Positions 45,072 to 52,340 of a stretch of DNA of 64,000 nucleotides are shown here, piece after piece. Under the pieces are notes generated by a model. The model saw only the letters and a program-made list of their open reading frames with translations, did no database searches and was not told the DNA's origin. Made by a program: the position numbers and the translations under genes. Numbering within the stretch: position 1 is the stretch's first letter; the number at the start of each line of letters is the position of its first letter. Source of the DNA: Bradyrhizobium sp. (GTDB lineage Bacteria > Pseudomonadota > Alphaproteobacteria > Rhizobiales > Xanthobacteraceae); contig NZ_DAIDJE010000046.1 of NCBI RefSeq assembly GCF_027451485.1, positions 47,624-111,623 on the forward strand, read 5' to 3'.

Positions 45072-45452
45072 TCAATACGTCAGCACGCGGGCGCTGTCGT
45101 CTTCCATGATTTCCTCAATGACCTTGGCACCGCCCACGATGCCTTCGCATTCAGGAATCAGGTCGTCTTCGGTCATGTCGAAGAGATCGAGGTTCGGCGA
45201 GCAGCAGTAGAACTTCACGCCCGCGTCGTGCGCATCCTTGATGAAATCATAGACCGTCTTGGGCGATCCGGCCTTCACCACGAGCTTTTCTGCGACACCC
45301 TTCTTCATGAGACGACCGGCCGTCGCCGTGCAGACGACCTCGACCTCGTAGTCCATGGCCGCGGCAACCGTCGCCTGGAAGAATGGCGCGCCCAATTCTT
45401 CGCCGTTGCGAGGGTCGGTATTGACCATGATGATGATGAGCTTCTTCGCCAT
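45072..45452 (-). CDS. DsrE-family protein at the head of the sHdr operon
   Basis: The 126-aa protein is of the DsrE/peroxiredoxin-like type (KKLIIIMVNTDPRNGEELG, VKFYCCSPNLDLFDMTEDD). The CC pair in FYCCSPNLDL may bind sulfur. It is the first gene of the leftward run, so it is made with the sHdr subunits. It differs from the DsrE3 at 36747. An ArsR-type operator lies about 90-105 bp upstream. Confidence 0.88.
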   Translation of the reverse strand: MAKKLIIIMVNTDPRNGEELGAPFFQATVAAAMDYEVEVVCTATAGRLMKKGVAEKLVVKAGSPKTVYDFIKDAHDAGVKFYCCSPNLDLFDMTEDDLIPECEGIVGGAKVIEEIMEDDSARVLTY

Positions 45453-45533
45453 CCGTTAGACCGTTTCCTCAATGTGTTCTTCGTTTTTTGCTTCCCGCCG
45501 CAGCGCTGATCGCAATTCGGAGGCAGCTTGCAT

Positions 45534-45558
45534 ATTCTTGTATTCTATTTTTTGAATA
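45534..45558. promoter_or_regulatory. ArsR-type (sHdrR/SoxR) operator ahead of the sHdr operon
   Basis: ATTC (45542-45545), eight bases, and GAAT (45554-45557) form a perfect ATTC-N8-GAAT element, extended to TATTC/GAATA. A second ATTC half-site lies at 45534-45537. This is the consensus of the BigR/SqrR/YgaV persulfide-sensing ArsR proteins. It sits in an AT-rich gap ahead of the DsrE-like gene and the whole sHdr-Sox run. Confidence 0.75.
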
Positions 45559-45619
45559 TATGATAGAGGGACGTCAAGAAATATCTTTGCAGGGAGTGAG
45601 TACGGTCTTGGAGCACCGG

Positions 45620-46309
45620 CTACATCAGGCGCATCGCCTCGACGAGGCCCACCGTCAGTGTGCCGAGCGCGCCTGCAATTTCTCCTTGAAAACCACGCAG
45701 TTGGTCGAGCGTCTCTGCGGTCCGCTGCGGCGTCTCGTCGAATTCCATGATGAGATCTTCGATCATCGCCGACTTGATACCGGGATGGCCGAGAAATCCG
45801 AAGCAGTTGTCGCGTATCTGGAACAACGCCGGTTCTCCTGCGGAATCAACGGCGAGGATGCGCGCATCGGCAGGGAGTACCGGGCGGTCGCGCATGTAGA
45901 CGGCAATCGGGAACGTCTCCGGCAGATGATCGCCGAGCGCCCCTCGATCGACGCGACGAGCGGCGTCGACGACGAAGCGCAACGGCGCTTCCACAGCGCC
46001 GCCGCCAGCTGCGGTCGCGAGGAGGCTGCTGCCGAATCCAATGCCCATTACCGGCAGTCCCCGCGCCAGAAAGTCGCGCGCCAGGCGCAATTCCGGGCCG
46101 AGGCTCGGCATCAAATGACCGCTGACAATGCCAAGCGGCCCAGCGCCGAGAAGCACCAGACCGGCGTAGTCTTCGGCGGTTGCGGGAACCGCGCCGCCGG
46201 CGGCGAAGGGCCGACAATAGCGGAAGCGAATGTTTCGGCCTTCGAAGTGATCCTCCATCAGACCGAGGTAATCAGCTTCGAAATGCTGCAAGACGCACAG
46301 TGTCTTCAT
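45620..46309 (-). CDS. Class I glutamine amidotransferase-like protein, nucleophile missing
   Basis: The 229-aa protein has the GATase1 fold. The nucleophile elbow reads GIGFGSSLLA where active family members have GIC(L/F)G, so the catalytic cysteine is replaced by glycine near residue 91. The later NCFGFLGHPGIK segment keeps the histidine of the FGxQFHPE motif. Glutaminase activity is therefore unlikely. GATase-like genes are a regular partner of lipoate-assembly genes in sHdr loci, so a structural or ligand-binding role in that pathway is possible. It is divergent from the radical-SAM gene at 46412. Confidence 0.85.
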   Translation of the reverse strand: MKTLCVLQHFEADYLGLMEDHFEGRNIRFRYCRPFAAGGAVPATAEDYAGLVLLGAGPLGIVSGHLMPSLGPELRLARDFLARGLPVMGIGFGSSLLATAAGGGAVEAPLRFVVDAARRVDRGALGDHLPETFPIAVYMRDRPVLPADARILAVDSAGEPALFQIRDNCFGFLGHPGIKSAMIEDLIMEFDETPQRTAETLDQLRGFQGEIAGALGTLTVGLVEAMRLM

Positions 46310-46374
46310 GGTCACCGCGGGACATCAGGAAAAAAGAACATTGCAACGCGGTAGGCGCTACGCAATCGACTATA

Positions 46375-46394
46375 CATCTTCTTTCTTGAATATG
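46375..46394. promoter_or_regulatory. 20-bp inverted repeat ahead of lipoate-assembly genes
   Basis: CAT-n-TTC-N6-GAA-n-ATG is a perfect inverted repeat directly before the radical-SAM gene at 46412. It resembles, but does not match, the ATTC-N8-GAAT operator (here ATCT-N8-GAAT). It may be a weaker site for the same regulator or another one. Confidence 0.45.
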
Positions 46395-46411
46395 AAAGGC
46401 GAGCAACTCAA

Positions 46412-47443
46412 ATGGGCTGGTACGAGAAGCTGCAGGAGATCGAGCCTTTTGATGAACTGCCGTTCGATCGCAGGCTGGTCGATGCGCTGGAAGTAGCAGC
46501 GTGCGAGCGTGCGCTCAAGCCGATGCGCTTCTACACGCCGACCTTCCGCGCCTACGCCAGCGAGGAGTTGAAAGGCTGCGGTAAAGCGAGTTTCCCTGCT
46601 TTCTCGGTCACCGGCGGCGCATGCGCACTGAATTGCGACCACTGCCAGGCGAAGATTCTCGAGCCGATGATCCCGGCCACGAGTCCGGCAGAGCTCGATC
46701 GCAAAGTACGCGACCTCGTGCTGCTCAAGGACTTGCGCGGGTTCTTGCTCTCGGGCGGATCGAATCGACGCAATGAAGTCCCTTACGACCGCTACTATCC
46801 GGCCATCGAAAAGCTCAAACGCGACTTTCCTTATCTGCGCATCGCGGTTCACTCCGCGTTGCTCGATGAGCGGCGTGCCAAGTCGATGGAGGCCGCCGGG
46901 GTTGACGTGGCAATGCTCGATGTGATCGGCGCACAGGAGACGATCCGTGACGTGTATCATCTCGACCGCCCGGTTGCCGATTTCGAAGCAACTCTTGCCG
47001 CCCTCTCCGCCACGAAAATGGACGTCGTTCCGCACATAGTCATCGGCCTGCACTATGGCCGACTCCTCGGTGAGGAGAACGCGCTCGATATTGTTGCCCG
47101 GCACAAGGTTGCAGCCCTGATCCTCGTTGTCGTCACCCCGATCTACGCACCCGCACACCGGCCGTTCGCCACCATATCCACGGAGGACGTCGCCAGGATT
47201 CTGGTCGCTGCCCGGCAGCGCATTGACCATGCGCCGGTGCAACTCGGCTGCATCCGGCCAGCCGGCCGCCACAAGCTGATCACCGATGCCTATGCGGTCA
47301 TGGCAGGCTTTGACGGTATCGCCTACCCCGCAGAAGGAATCGTCGCTCTTGCCCGCGCCATCGGCCGACCGATCGAGCAGGAGCATGCCTGCTGCTCGAT
47401 CTCGCTCGACGGTCTCGCGGGACGTCCGGCTTGCGCCGCTTGA
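46412..47443 (+). CDS. Radical SAM protein, LipS1/LipS2-type lipoyl synthase subunit
   Basis: The 343-aa protein has the radical-SAM cluster motif CALNCDHC (Cx3Cx2C) within FPAFSVTGGACALNCDHCQA. A C-terminal cysteine pair (EHACCS) and Cys in QLGCIRPAG may hold an auxiliary cluster. Its family is the biotin-synthase-like group (COG1856) linked in sHdr loci to lipoyl synthesis by two paired radical-SAM enzymes, LipS1 and LipS2, instead of LipA. I cannot decide from sequence which of the two this is. It is the first of four co-oriented genes. Confidence 0.85.
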   Translation: MGWYEKLQEIEPFDELPFDRRLVDALEVAACERALKPMRFYTPTFRAYASEELKGCGKASFPAFSVTGGACALNCDHCQAKILEPMIPATSPAELDRKVRDLVLLKDLRGFLLSGGSNRRNEVPYDRYYPAIEKLKRDFPYLRIAVHSALLDERRAKSMEAAGVDVAMLDVIGAQETIRDVYHLDRPVADFEATLAALSATKMDVVPHIVIGLHYGRLLGEENALDIVARHKVAALILVVVTPIYAPAHRPFATISTEDVARILVAARQRIDHAPVQLGCIRPAGRHKLITDAYAVMAGFDGIAYPAEGIVALARAIGRPIEQEHACCSISLDGLAGRPACAA

Positions 47444-47451
47444 GGTCCGCG

Positions 47452-48522
47452 ATGAACGCCGAAGCTCCGGACGTTGTGGTCGTCGGACTTGGACCGGCCG
47501 GAAGCCGCGCCGCAGCGGCTGCCGCGCGGGCGGGCTATGGCGTGATCGCCATCGAGCGCCGCACGGAGGCGGGTTGCCCGGTTCAGTGCGCCGAATTCGT
47601 GCCGGCGATGATCGAGCGCGACGTCCCGGAGGTGAGAGCCGTGGCGAAGCAAAAGATCGCGCGCATGCTGACCTTCACGGAAGCCAGATGCTGCGACACG
47701 ACGCCGAATTTTCGCGGCTGGATGATCGATCGAGCGGCTTTCGACCGAATGCTCGCAGATGAGGCAGTCAGTGCGGGAGCGGAGTGCAGGTACGGGACGT
47801 CCGTCATCGCCATCGATTCCGACGGAACGGTTCACATGTCCGATGGCCGTTCCTTGCGCCCCCGCGTCCTGATCGGCTGCGACGGTCCCCATTCGCGGGT
47901 CGGCGCCGCCATCGGCCAGACCAATCGCGCACTGGTCGATACGAGGCAGGTGACCGTGCCACTCATCGTGCCGCACGATGCTACGGATATCTTTCTCAGC
48001 GCCGACTATCGCGGGGGCTACGGCTGGCTGTTTCCCAAGGGTGCCGTCGCCAATATCGGGATTGGCGTTGCTATGCATGACCGGCAGCAACTCAAGCCAA
48101 TGCTGGCCAAGCTGTTTAGCAGACTATCGATATTGCGTCGCATCGGGACGCGCCCATTGGGGCTGACGGGCGGTGCGATCCCCGTCGGCGGCCGGCTGCG
48201 TTCGATTGCACGGCTTGGAACGACGCAGGTGTTGTTGGCCGGCGACGCTGCCGGTCTCACCAACCCGGTGACCGGCGCCGGCATTGCTTCCGCGGTGCAA
48301 TCGGGAACGCTCGCCGGGCTAGCCGCGGTGGACATCCTCGGTCGCTCCAGCGATGCGCACCGCGACTACGAAGAAGAGCTCGGCGACATTTTTGATAGCG
48401 CGCTGAACCGGGCCTTGCGACGCCGCTCGCAAGTGCTTGAGCGTTACGACCACGGCGGCCGGCCGGATGCCAGAGCTCTTGCCGATGGATGGATCAGTTC
48501 GCCCTCCTACTGGGCCGCGTGA
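47452..48522 (+). CDS. slipT: FAD-dependent oxidoreductase (geranylgeranyl-reductase-like), LipT type
   Basis: The 356-aa flavoprotein starts with the FAD Rossmann motif VVVGLGPAGSRAAAAAARAG and continues with the GG-reductase-type CPVQCAEFVP and GGYGWLFPKG blocks, and the GDAAGLTNPVTGAGI flavin contact. In sHdr lipoate-assembly loci this family is named LipT and is thought to deliver electrons to the LipS enzymes. The ATG at 47452 is eight bases after the upstream stop, with GAGG in the gap. Confidence 0.87.
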   Translation: MNAEAPDVVVVGLGPAGSRAAAAAARAGYGVIAIERRTEAGCPVQCAEFVPAMIERDVPEVRAVAKQKIARMLTFTEARCCDTTPNFRGWMIDRAAFDRMLADEAVSAGAECRYGTSVIAIDSDGTVHMSDGRSLRPRVLIGCDGPHSRVGAAIGQTNRALVDTRQVTVPLIVPHDATDIFLSADYRGGYGWLFPKGAVANIGIGVAMHDRQQLKPMLAKLFSRLSILRRIGTRPLGLTGGAIPVGGRLRSIARLGTTQVLLAGDAAGLTNPVTGAGIASAVQSGTLAGLAAVDILGRSSDAHRDYEEELGDIFDSALNRALRRRSQVLERYDHGGRPDARALADGWISSPSYWAA

Positions 48523-48548
48523 AACATACGAAACCACGAGAGGAAATC

Positions 48549-49802
48549 ATGAGCTGTCTCGAAGGACCAACCCACGCCATCCCGGATTTCCTCCATGGCG
48601 AGCCGCGCACTTTCAATGACGCGCAGACCATGCAGCCGCGTGTGCCCGCCGAGGTGCCGTCGGACGCCCGCAATGGCGCACGTGTGAAGCAGCAGGACAT
48701 GCGGCCCGAAGGCGTCTACCTGCCGAACGACAACGTCCTGACGCCGAACATGCGCTCCCCGGAATATGTGCAGTTGTCGACCGCAGCCGCTATCACGCTT
48801 GGAATCATGAAAGGCTACATGCATCGCACGAGCTGCACGCGTTGCCTGAACCTGCTGCTCACCTATCCGGAAGGCTGCCGCGCCAATTGCGCCTATTGCG
48901 GACTGGCGCGCCATCGTGAGGCAGAGCGCAACTATGCCGATCGCAACTTCATTCGCGTGGACTGGCCGGCGGTCCCCTACGACCAGATCATCGATATCGT
49001 TGCCTCAGGCGGGGATGGCGGCCGGTTCCACCGCATGTGTATCAGCATGATCACACACCCGCGGTCCGACGAAGACACACGGGTCGTGCTGCGAAAGTGG
49101 GTCGAGCGTGTCAAGCACGTGCCCGTATCGATCCTGTCGAACCCAACCACCATGACGCGGCAGGACGTGCAGGAACTGAAGGACCTTGGGGCCGAAATTT
49201 TTACGGTAGCGCTCGACGCCGCCAACCCCGTCATTTTTGACCGCACGCGCGGACACGGTGTTCAATCTCCGCACAGCTGGGACAAATATTGGGAGATCCT
49301 TCACGCGGCGGCCGAAATATTCGGCCCGGAACGTTTCGGCGCCCACTTGATTGCCGGCATGGGCGAGAGCGATCACGACATTCTCTCGCAGGTCCAGAGA
49401 ATTCGCGATCTCGGCGGGCACAGCCATATGTTTGCGTTCTTTCCCGAACGAGGTTCGCTCATGGACCACCTGCCGCCTGTGCCGCGACCGCAATGGCGGC
49501 GCATTCAGCTCGGCCGCTATCTCATCGATTATCGCGGGCACCATCTGGAACACATGCGTTTTGACGAGAATGGTCAGCTTGTCGATTTCGGGCTGCCGCA
49601 GGACGAACTCGATGCCGTAATCGGAGCCGGTGTTGCTTTCCGCACCTCCGGTTGTCCGGGCAAGGAGGCGACCGATGTTTCCGCGTGCGATCGCCCCTAT
49701 GGCGATTCGCCGCCGAGGGATATCGCCTCCTATCCCTTCAAGCTCAACGGCAACGATATCCGCAAAGTGCGGGGCGAACTGCGGCGCGGACTGCCACGCT
49801 GA
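48549..49802 (+). CDS. Radical SAM protein, second LipS-type lipoyl synthase subunit
   Basis: The 417-aa protein carries the radical-SAM motif CRANCAYC (Cx3Cx2C) after TRCLNLLLTYPEG. It has biotin-synthase-like features such as VSILSNPTTM and LIAGMGESDHDILSQVQ. C-terminal cysteines (RTSGCPGKEATDVSACDRP) could hold a second cluster as in LipA-like sulfur insertion. With the COG1856-type protein at 46412 it would form the LipS1/LipS2 pair. The ATG at 48549 follows GAGAGGA. Confidence 0.85.
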   Translation: MSCLEGPTHAIPDFLHGEPRTFNDAQTMQPRVPAEVPSDARNGARVKQQDMRPEGVYLPNDNVLTPNMRSPEYVQLSTAAAITLGIMKGYMHRTSCTRCLNLLLTYPEGCRANCAYCGLARHREAERNYADRNFIRVDWPAVPYDQIIDIVASGGDGGRFHRMCISMITHPRSDEDTRVVLRKWVERVKHVPVSILSNPTTMTRQDVQELKDLGAEIFTVALDAANPVIFDRTRGHGVQSPHSWDKYWEILHAAAEIFGPERFGAHLIAGMGESDHDILSQVQRIRDLGGHSHMFAFFPERGSLMDHLPPVPRPQWRRIQLGRYLIDYRGHHLEHMRFDENGQLVDFGLPQDELDAVIGAGVAFRTSGCPGKEATDVSACDRPYGDSPPRDIASYPFKLNGNDIRKVRGELRRGLPR

Positions 49803-49814
49803 AAGGATTTCGGC

Positions 49815-51686
49815 ATGCCAACGAACGGCCGATCGTTCAGAGTCATCGATACCGGCATTCGCGGCGGACGCGCCAACATTGCGTTCGACCAGGCGCTTAT
49901 CGATGCGCATAAAGCGCGTCAAATTCCCGATACAATCCGGTTCCTGCGGTTTCGCCCGTCGGCGCTCGTGGGCATCCACCAGATTCTGAGCCACGAGGTA
50001 CGCCTCGACTATTGCCGGAACAAGGGAATCGAGATCGGCAGGCGCATCACGGGGGGTGGAGGGCTCTATCTCGATGAGGGCCAAATCGGATGGGAACTCG
50101 TATTCCATCGCTCCAGCCTCCGCGGCATGGACCTTGGCGAAACCACGCGACGGATCTGCGAGAGCGCCGCGCGCGGGCTCAACAAGCTCGGAATTCCGGC
50201 ACGCTATCGCCCACGCAATGACATCGAGGTCGACGGCCGCAAGATTAGCGGCACCGGCGGTTTCTTCGACGGTGATACGCTGTTTTACCAGGGAACGTTG
50301 CTGATTGACTTCGATCCGGCCGAGATGATCGCGGCCCTTAAAGTGCCCGTCGAGAAGCTCGCCAAGCGCGACCTCGCCTCCGCCCGCCAGCGCGTCATCA
50401 CAATGCGCGAGATATTGCGCGATGATCTTCCCGATCTGTCGACGATCTATCAAGGCCTGCTCGAGGGACTCGCCGAAGGGCTCGGTATCGAGCCACAGTG
50501 GGGCGAGGTGACCCGTCGCGAGGAGGAGCTTGCCGACCGTCTTTATCGTGATGAAATTGGACGCGATGAATTCGTCGAGATGGTCGATGCTCCCGAAGCA
50601 GATGACACCCTCGTAAGCGCCACGTTGACCCGGCGCGGCGGCAGCCTTCGCGCCGATCTTCGCCTCGAAGGCCCCGGCCGGACCCGGATCCGCGAGGCCC
50701 TGATCACCGGCGATTTTTTCGTCACCCCGCCACGCGTCATCTTCGACCTTGAGGCCGCGTTGCGCGGCGTCGAACTGAACGATGCCGGGGCCGTCACCGC
50801 CGATTTTTTTACGCAAACGCCGGCCGAGTTTGTCACTCTCAGCCCTTCCGACATCCGCGACGCTGTCGTGGCCGCGACGCAGCAACTGACCTTCGTTGCG
50901 GCGGGCCACGTTCTTCGCGGACATCGCATCGCAGCCGCACAGCCTCACCGCCCGCCTCTGGTGCTGCTGCACGATGCGCTGGGTTGCGTACGACTCTGGC
51001 GCGACTTGCCGGAAAGGCTGGCAGACGCAACCGGCTGTTCTGTGCTGGTGTACGATCGATGGGGCTCCGGCGACTCGGCGCCGCTCGTGCCATCCTGCTC
51101 CGCGCATTATCTGCGCGAAGAAGCCCTCCGGTCCCTGCCCGACGTGATTAAGGCAACCACCACGCAGCGCCCGATCCTGATCGGGCACTCCGATGGAGCC
51201 GCAATCGCGCTGATGTTCGCGGGGGCTTACCCCGACCAGGTCGCCGGGGTTGTCGCGATCGCCCCTCACCTGTTCCGCGAACAGCGAACCGTCGAGGGAA
51301 TTGCCGCCCAGATCCGCGATTTCGAGCAGGGCGATCTGAAGGCGCGGCTTGCGCGCTACCACGGCGGCAAGACCGATCGGCTGTTCGGGCGGTTGGTGGA
51401 CGCCTGGACAGGCGACGAACCGCGGGACTGGGATATCAAAGGTTACGTCGGGCGAATTCGCTGCCCCGTGCTCGCCATTCAGGGAATGGCGGATGAATTC
51501 TTCACGCGTGCACAGCTTGACGCCCTATGTGAGCTTGTGCCGCAGCAAATCGAAACCTTGCTGCTAAACGGCTGCAGCCATGCGCCCCACCAGCAGGCGA
51601 CCTCAGCGGTGGTTGAGGCAATAACCCGGTTCATTGGTCGGGTCAGCAGGAAGGACGATGTCGCGGCGGTGCCGAGCTTCACGTGA
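49815..51686 (+). CDS. slpl(AB): Lipoate-protein ligase Lpl(AB) fused to an alpha/beta hydrolase
   Basis: The 623-aa protein joins two enzymes. Residues 1-255 form the LplA-like ligase with RRITGGGGLYLDEGQ (76-90) and the catalytic Lys143 in NDIEVDGRKISGTGG; 260-357 form the LplB-like accessory domain. This is the sLpl(AB) form that lipoylates LbpA. Residues 364-610 form an alpha/beta hydrolase: LVLLHDALGCVRLWRDL, nucleophile Ser459 in GHSDG, acid Asp560 in GMADEF, and His589 in GCSHAPHQ. The open frame is continuous without any stop or shift. Stand-alone Lpl(AB) proteins end near residue 360, so the hydrolase is an added domain of unknown substrate. A GGATTTC-type site precedes the ATG. Confidence 0.9.
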   Translation: MPTNGRSFRVIDTGIRGGRANIAFDQALIDAHKARQIPDTIRFLRFRPSALVGIHQILSHEVRLDYCRNKGIEIGRRITGGGGLYLDEGQIGWELVFHRSSLRGMDLGETTRRICESAARGLNKLGIPARYRPRNDIEVDGRKISGTGGFFDGDTLFYQGTLLIDFDPAEMIAALKVPVEKLAKRDLASARQRVITMREILRDDLPDLSTIYQGLLEGLAEGLGIEPQWGEVTRREEELADRLYRDEIGRDEFVEMVDAPEADDTLVSATLTRRGGSLRADLRLEGPGRTRIREALITGDFFVTPPRVIFDLEAALRGVELNDAGAVTADFFTQTPAEFVTLSPSDIRDAVVAATQQLTFVAAGHVLRGHRIAAAQPHRPPLVLLHDALGCVRLWRDLPERLADATGCSVLVYDRWGSGDSAPLVPSCSAHYLREEALRSLPDVIKATTTQRPILIGHSDGAAIALMFAGAYPDQVAGVVAIAPHLFREQRTVEGIAAQIRDFEQGDLKARLARYHGGKTDRLFGRLVDAWTGDEPRDWDIKGYVGRIRCPVLAIQGMADEFFTRAQLDALCELVPQQIETLLLNGCSHAPHQQATSAVVEAITRFIGRVSRKDDVAAVPSFT

Positions 51687-51728
51687 GCGTACGCCACGCT
51701 GGCGGCCCCCGAACTACCCTTGCGTGGA

Positions 51729-52076
51729 TCAGCGACAGAACGCGCGATAAAGTGCGGACATGACTTCCAGCACTTCGGGCCGTGCGATCGAATAATAGAC
51801 GCTCTTTCCGTCCCGGCGCATCTTGACGACGTCGTCAGCGCGCAAGCGGGCGAGTTGTTGCGACACGGCTGCTTGGCGAAGACTCAGTGCTTCCTCGATT
51901 TCGCCGACTGTTTTTTCCCCGTCGATCAGCAGGCAGAGGATGCAAAGACGGGCCTCATGCGACAACGCCTTCAGGAAATCGCTCGCGTTGCGCGCGTTTT
52001 CGAGCATCGCGTCTGTATCGATTGGCTTTTTGGGAGAGATGCGCCTGATTTCTTTGAGTGTTGTGGGCGCTGGCAT
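51729..52076 (-). CDS. shdrR: ArsR-family repressor, sHdrR/SoxR type
   Basis: The 115-aa winged-helix protein has the ArsR core FLKALSHEARLCILCLLIDG and the recognition helix LSLRQAAVSQQLARLRADD. Cys45/Cys48 and Cys114 (YRAFCR at the C-terminus) match the cysteine pair used by persulfide-sensing relatives (BigR, SqrR, SoxR, sHdrR) to release DNA. It is convergent with the lipoate-ligase gene and divergent from fadL. ATTC-N8-GAAT sites ahead of itself and of the sHdr run are its likely targets. Confidence 0.85.
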   Translation of the reverse strand: MPAPTTLKEIRRISPKKPIDTDAMLENARNASDFLKALSHEARLCILCLLIDGEKTVGEIEEALSLRQAAVSQQLARLRADDVVKMRRDGKSVYYSIARPEVLEVMSALYRAFCR

Positions 52077-52198
52077 TTCCTGCGATCCGACGGTTGCGTT
52101 GCGTCATTCTCATAAGCGACGCCGAACGGATTGTCTACTTTTTGCAACAGCCGCTGGAAAATCTCCGCTCTCCGGCTTGACCCGAGAACGGCCATGAT

Positions 52199-52214
52199 AT
52201 TCAATTATTAGAAT
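52199..52214. promoter_or_regulatory. ArsR-type operator between shdrR and fadL
   Basis: ATTC-AATTATTA-GAAT is a perfect ATTC-N8-GAAT element in a very AT-rich stretch. It lies 123 bp ahead of the shdrR start and 127 bp ahead of fadL. It would couple autoregulation of the repressor to control of the porin gene. Confidence 0.75.
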
Positions 52215-52340
52215 TAATGAATAATAAATCGGCGGGAGGGTGAACGCGCGAAGAGCATGGGTCGGCGCTGCTGTCTGTGACGCTGGACCCGTGACTTCGA
52301 CGCCGCAAGGTCCTCCCGTGTCTCGTCCAGGGGGGAACAA

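Noticed and set aside
49005..51362. A 785-aa minus-strand open frame
   Set aside because: It lies opposite the radical-SAM and lipoate-ligase genes, whose catalytic motifs are intact; it has no domain or ribosome-binding site and results from codon bias.
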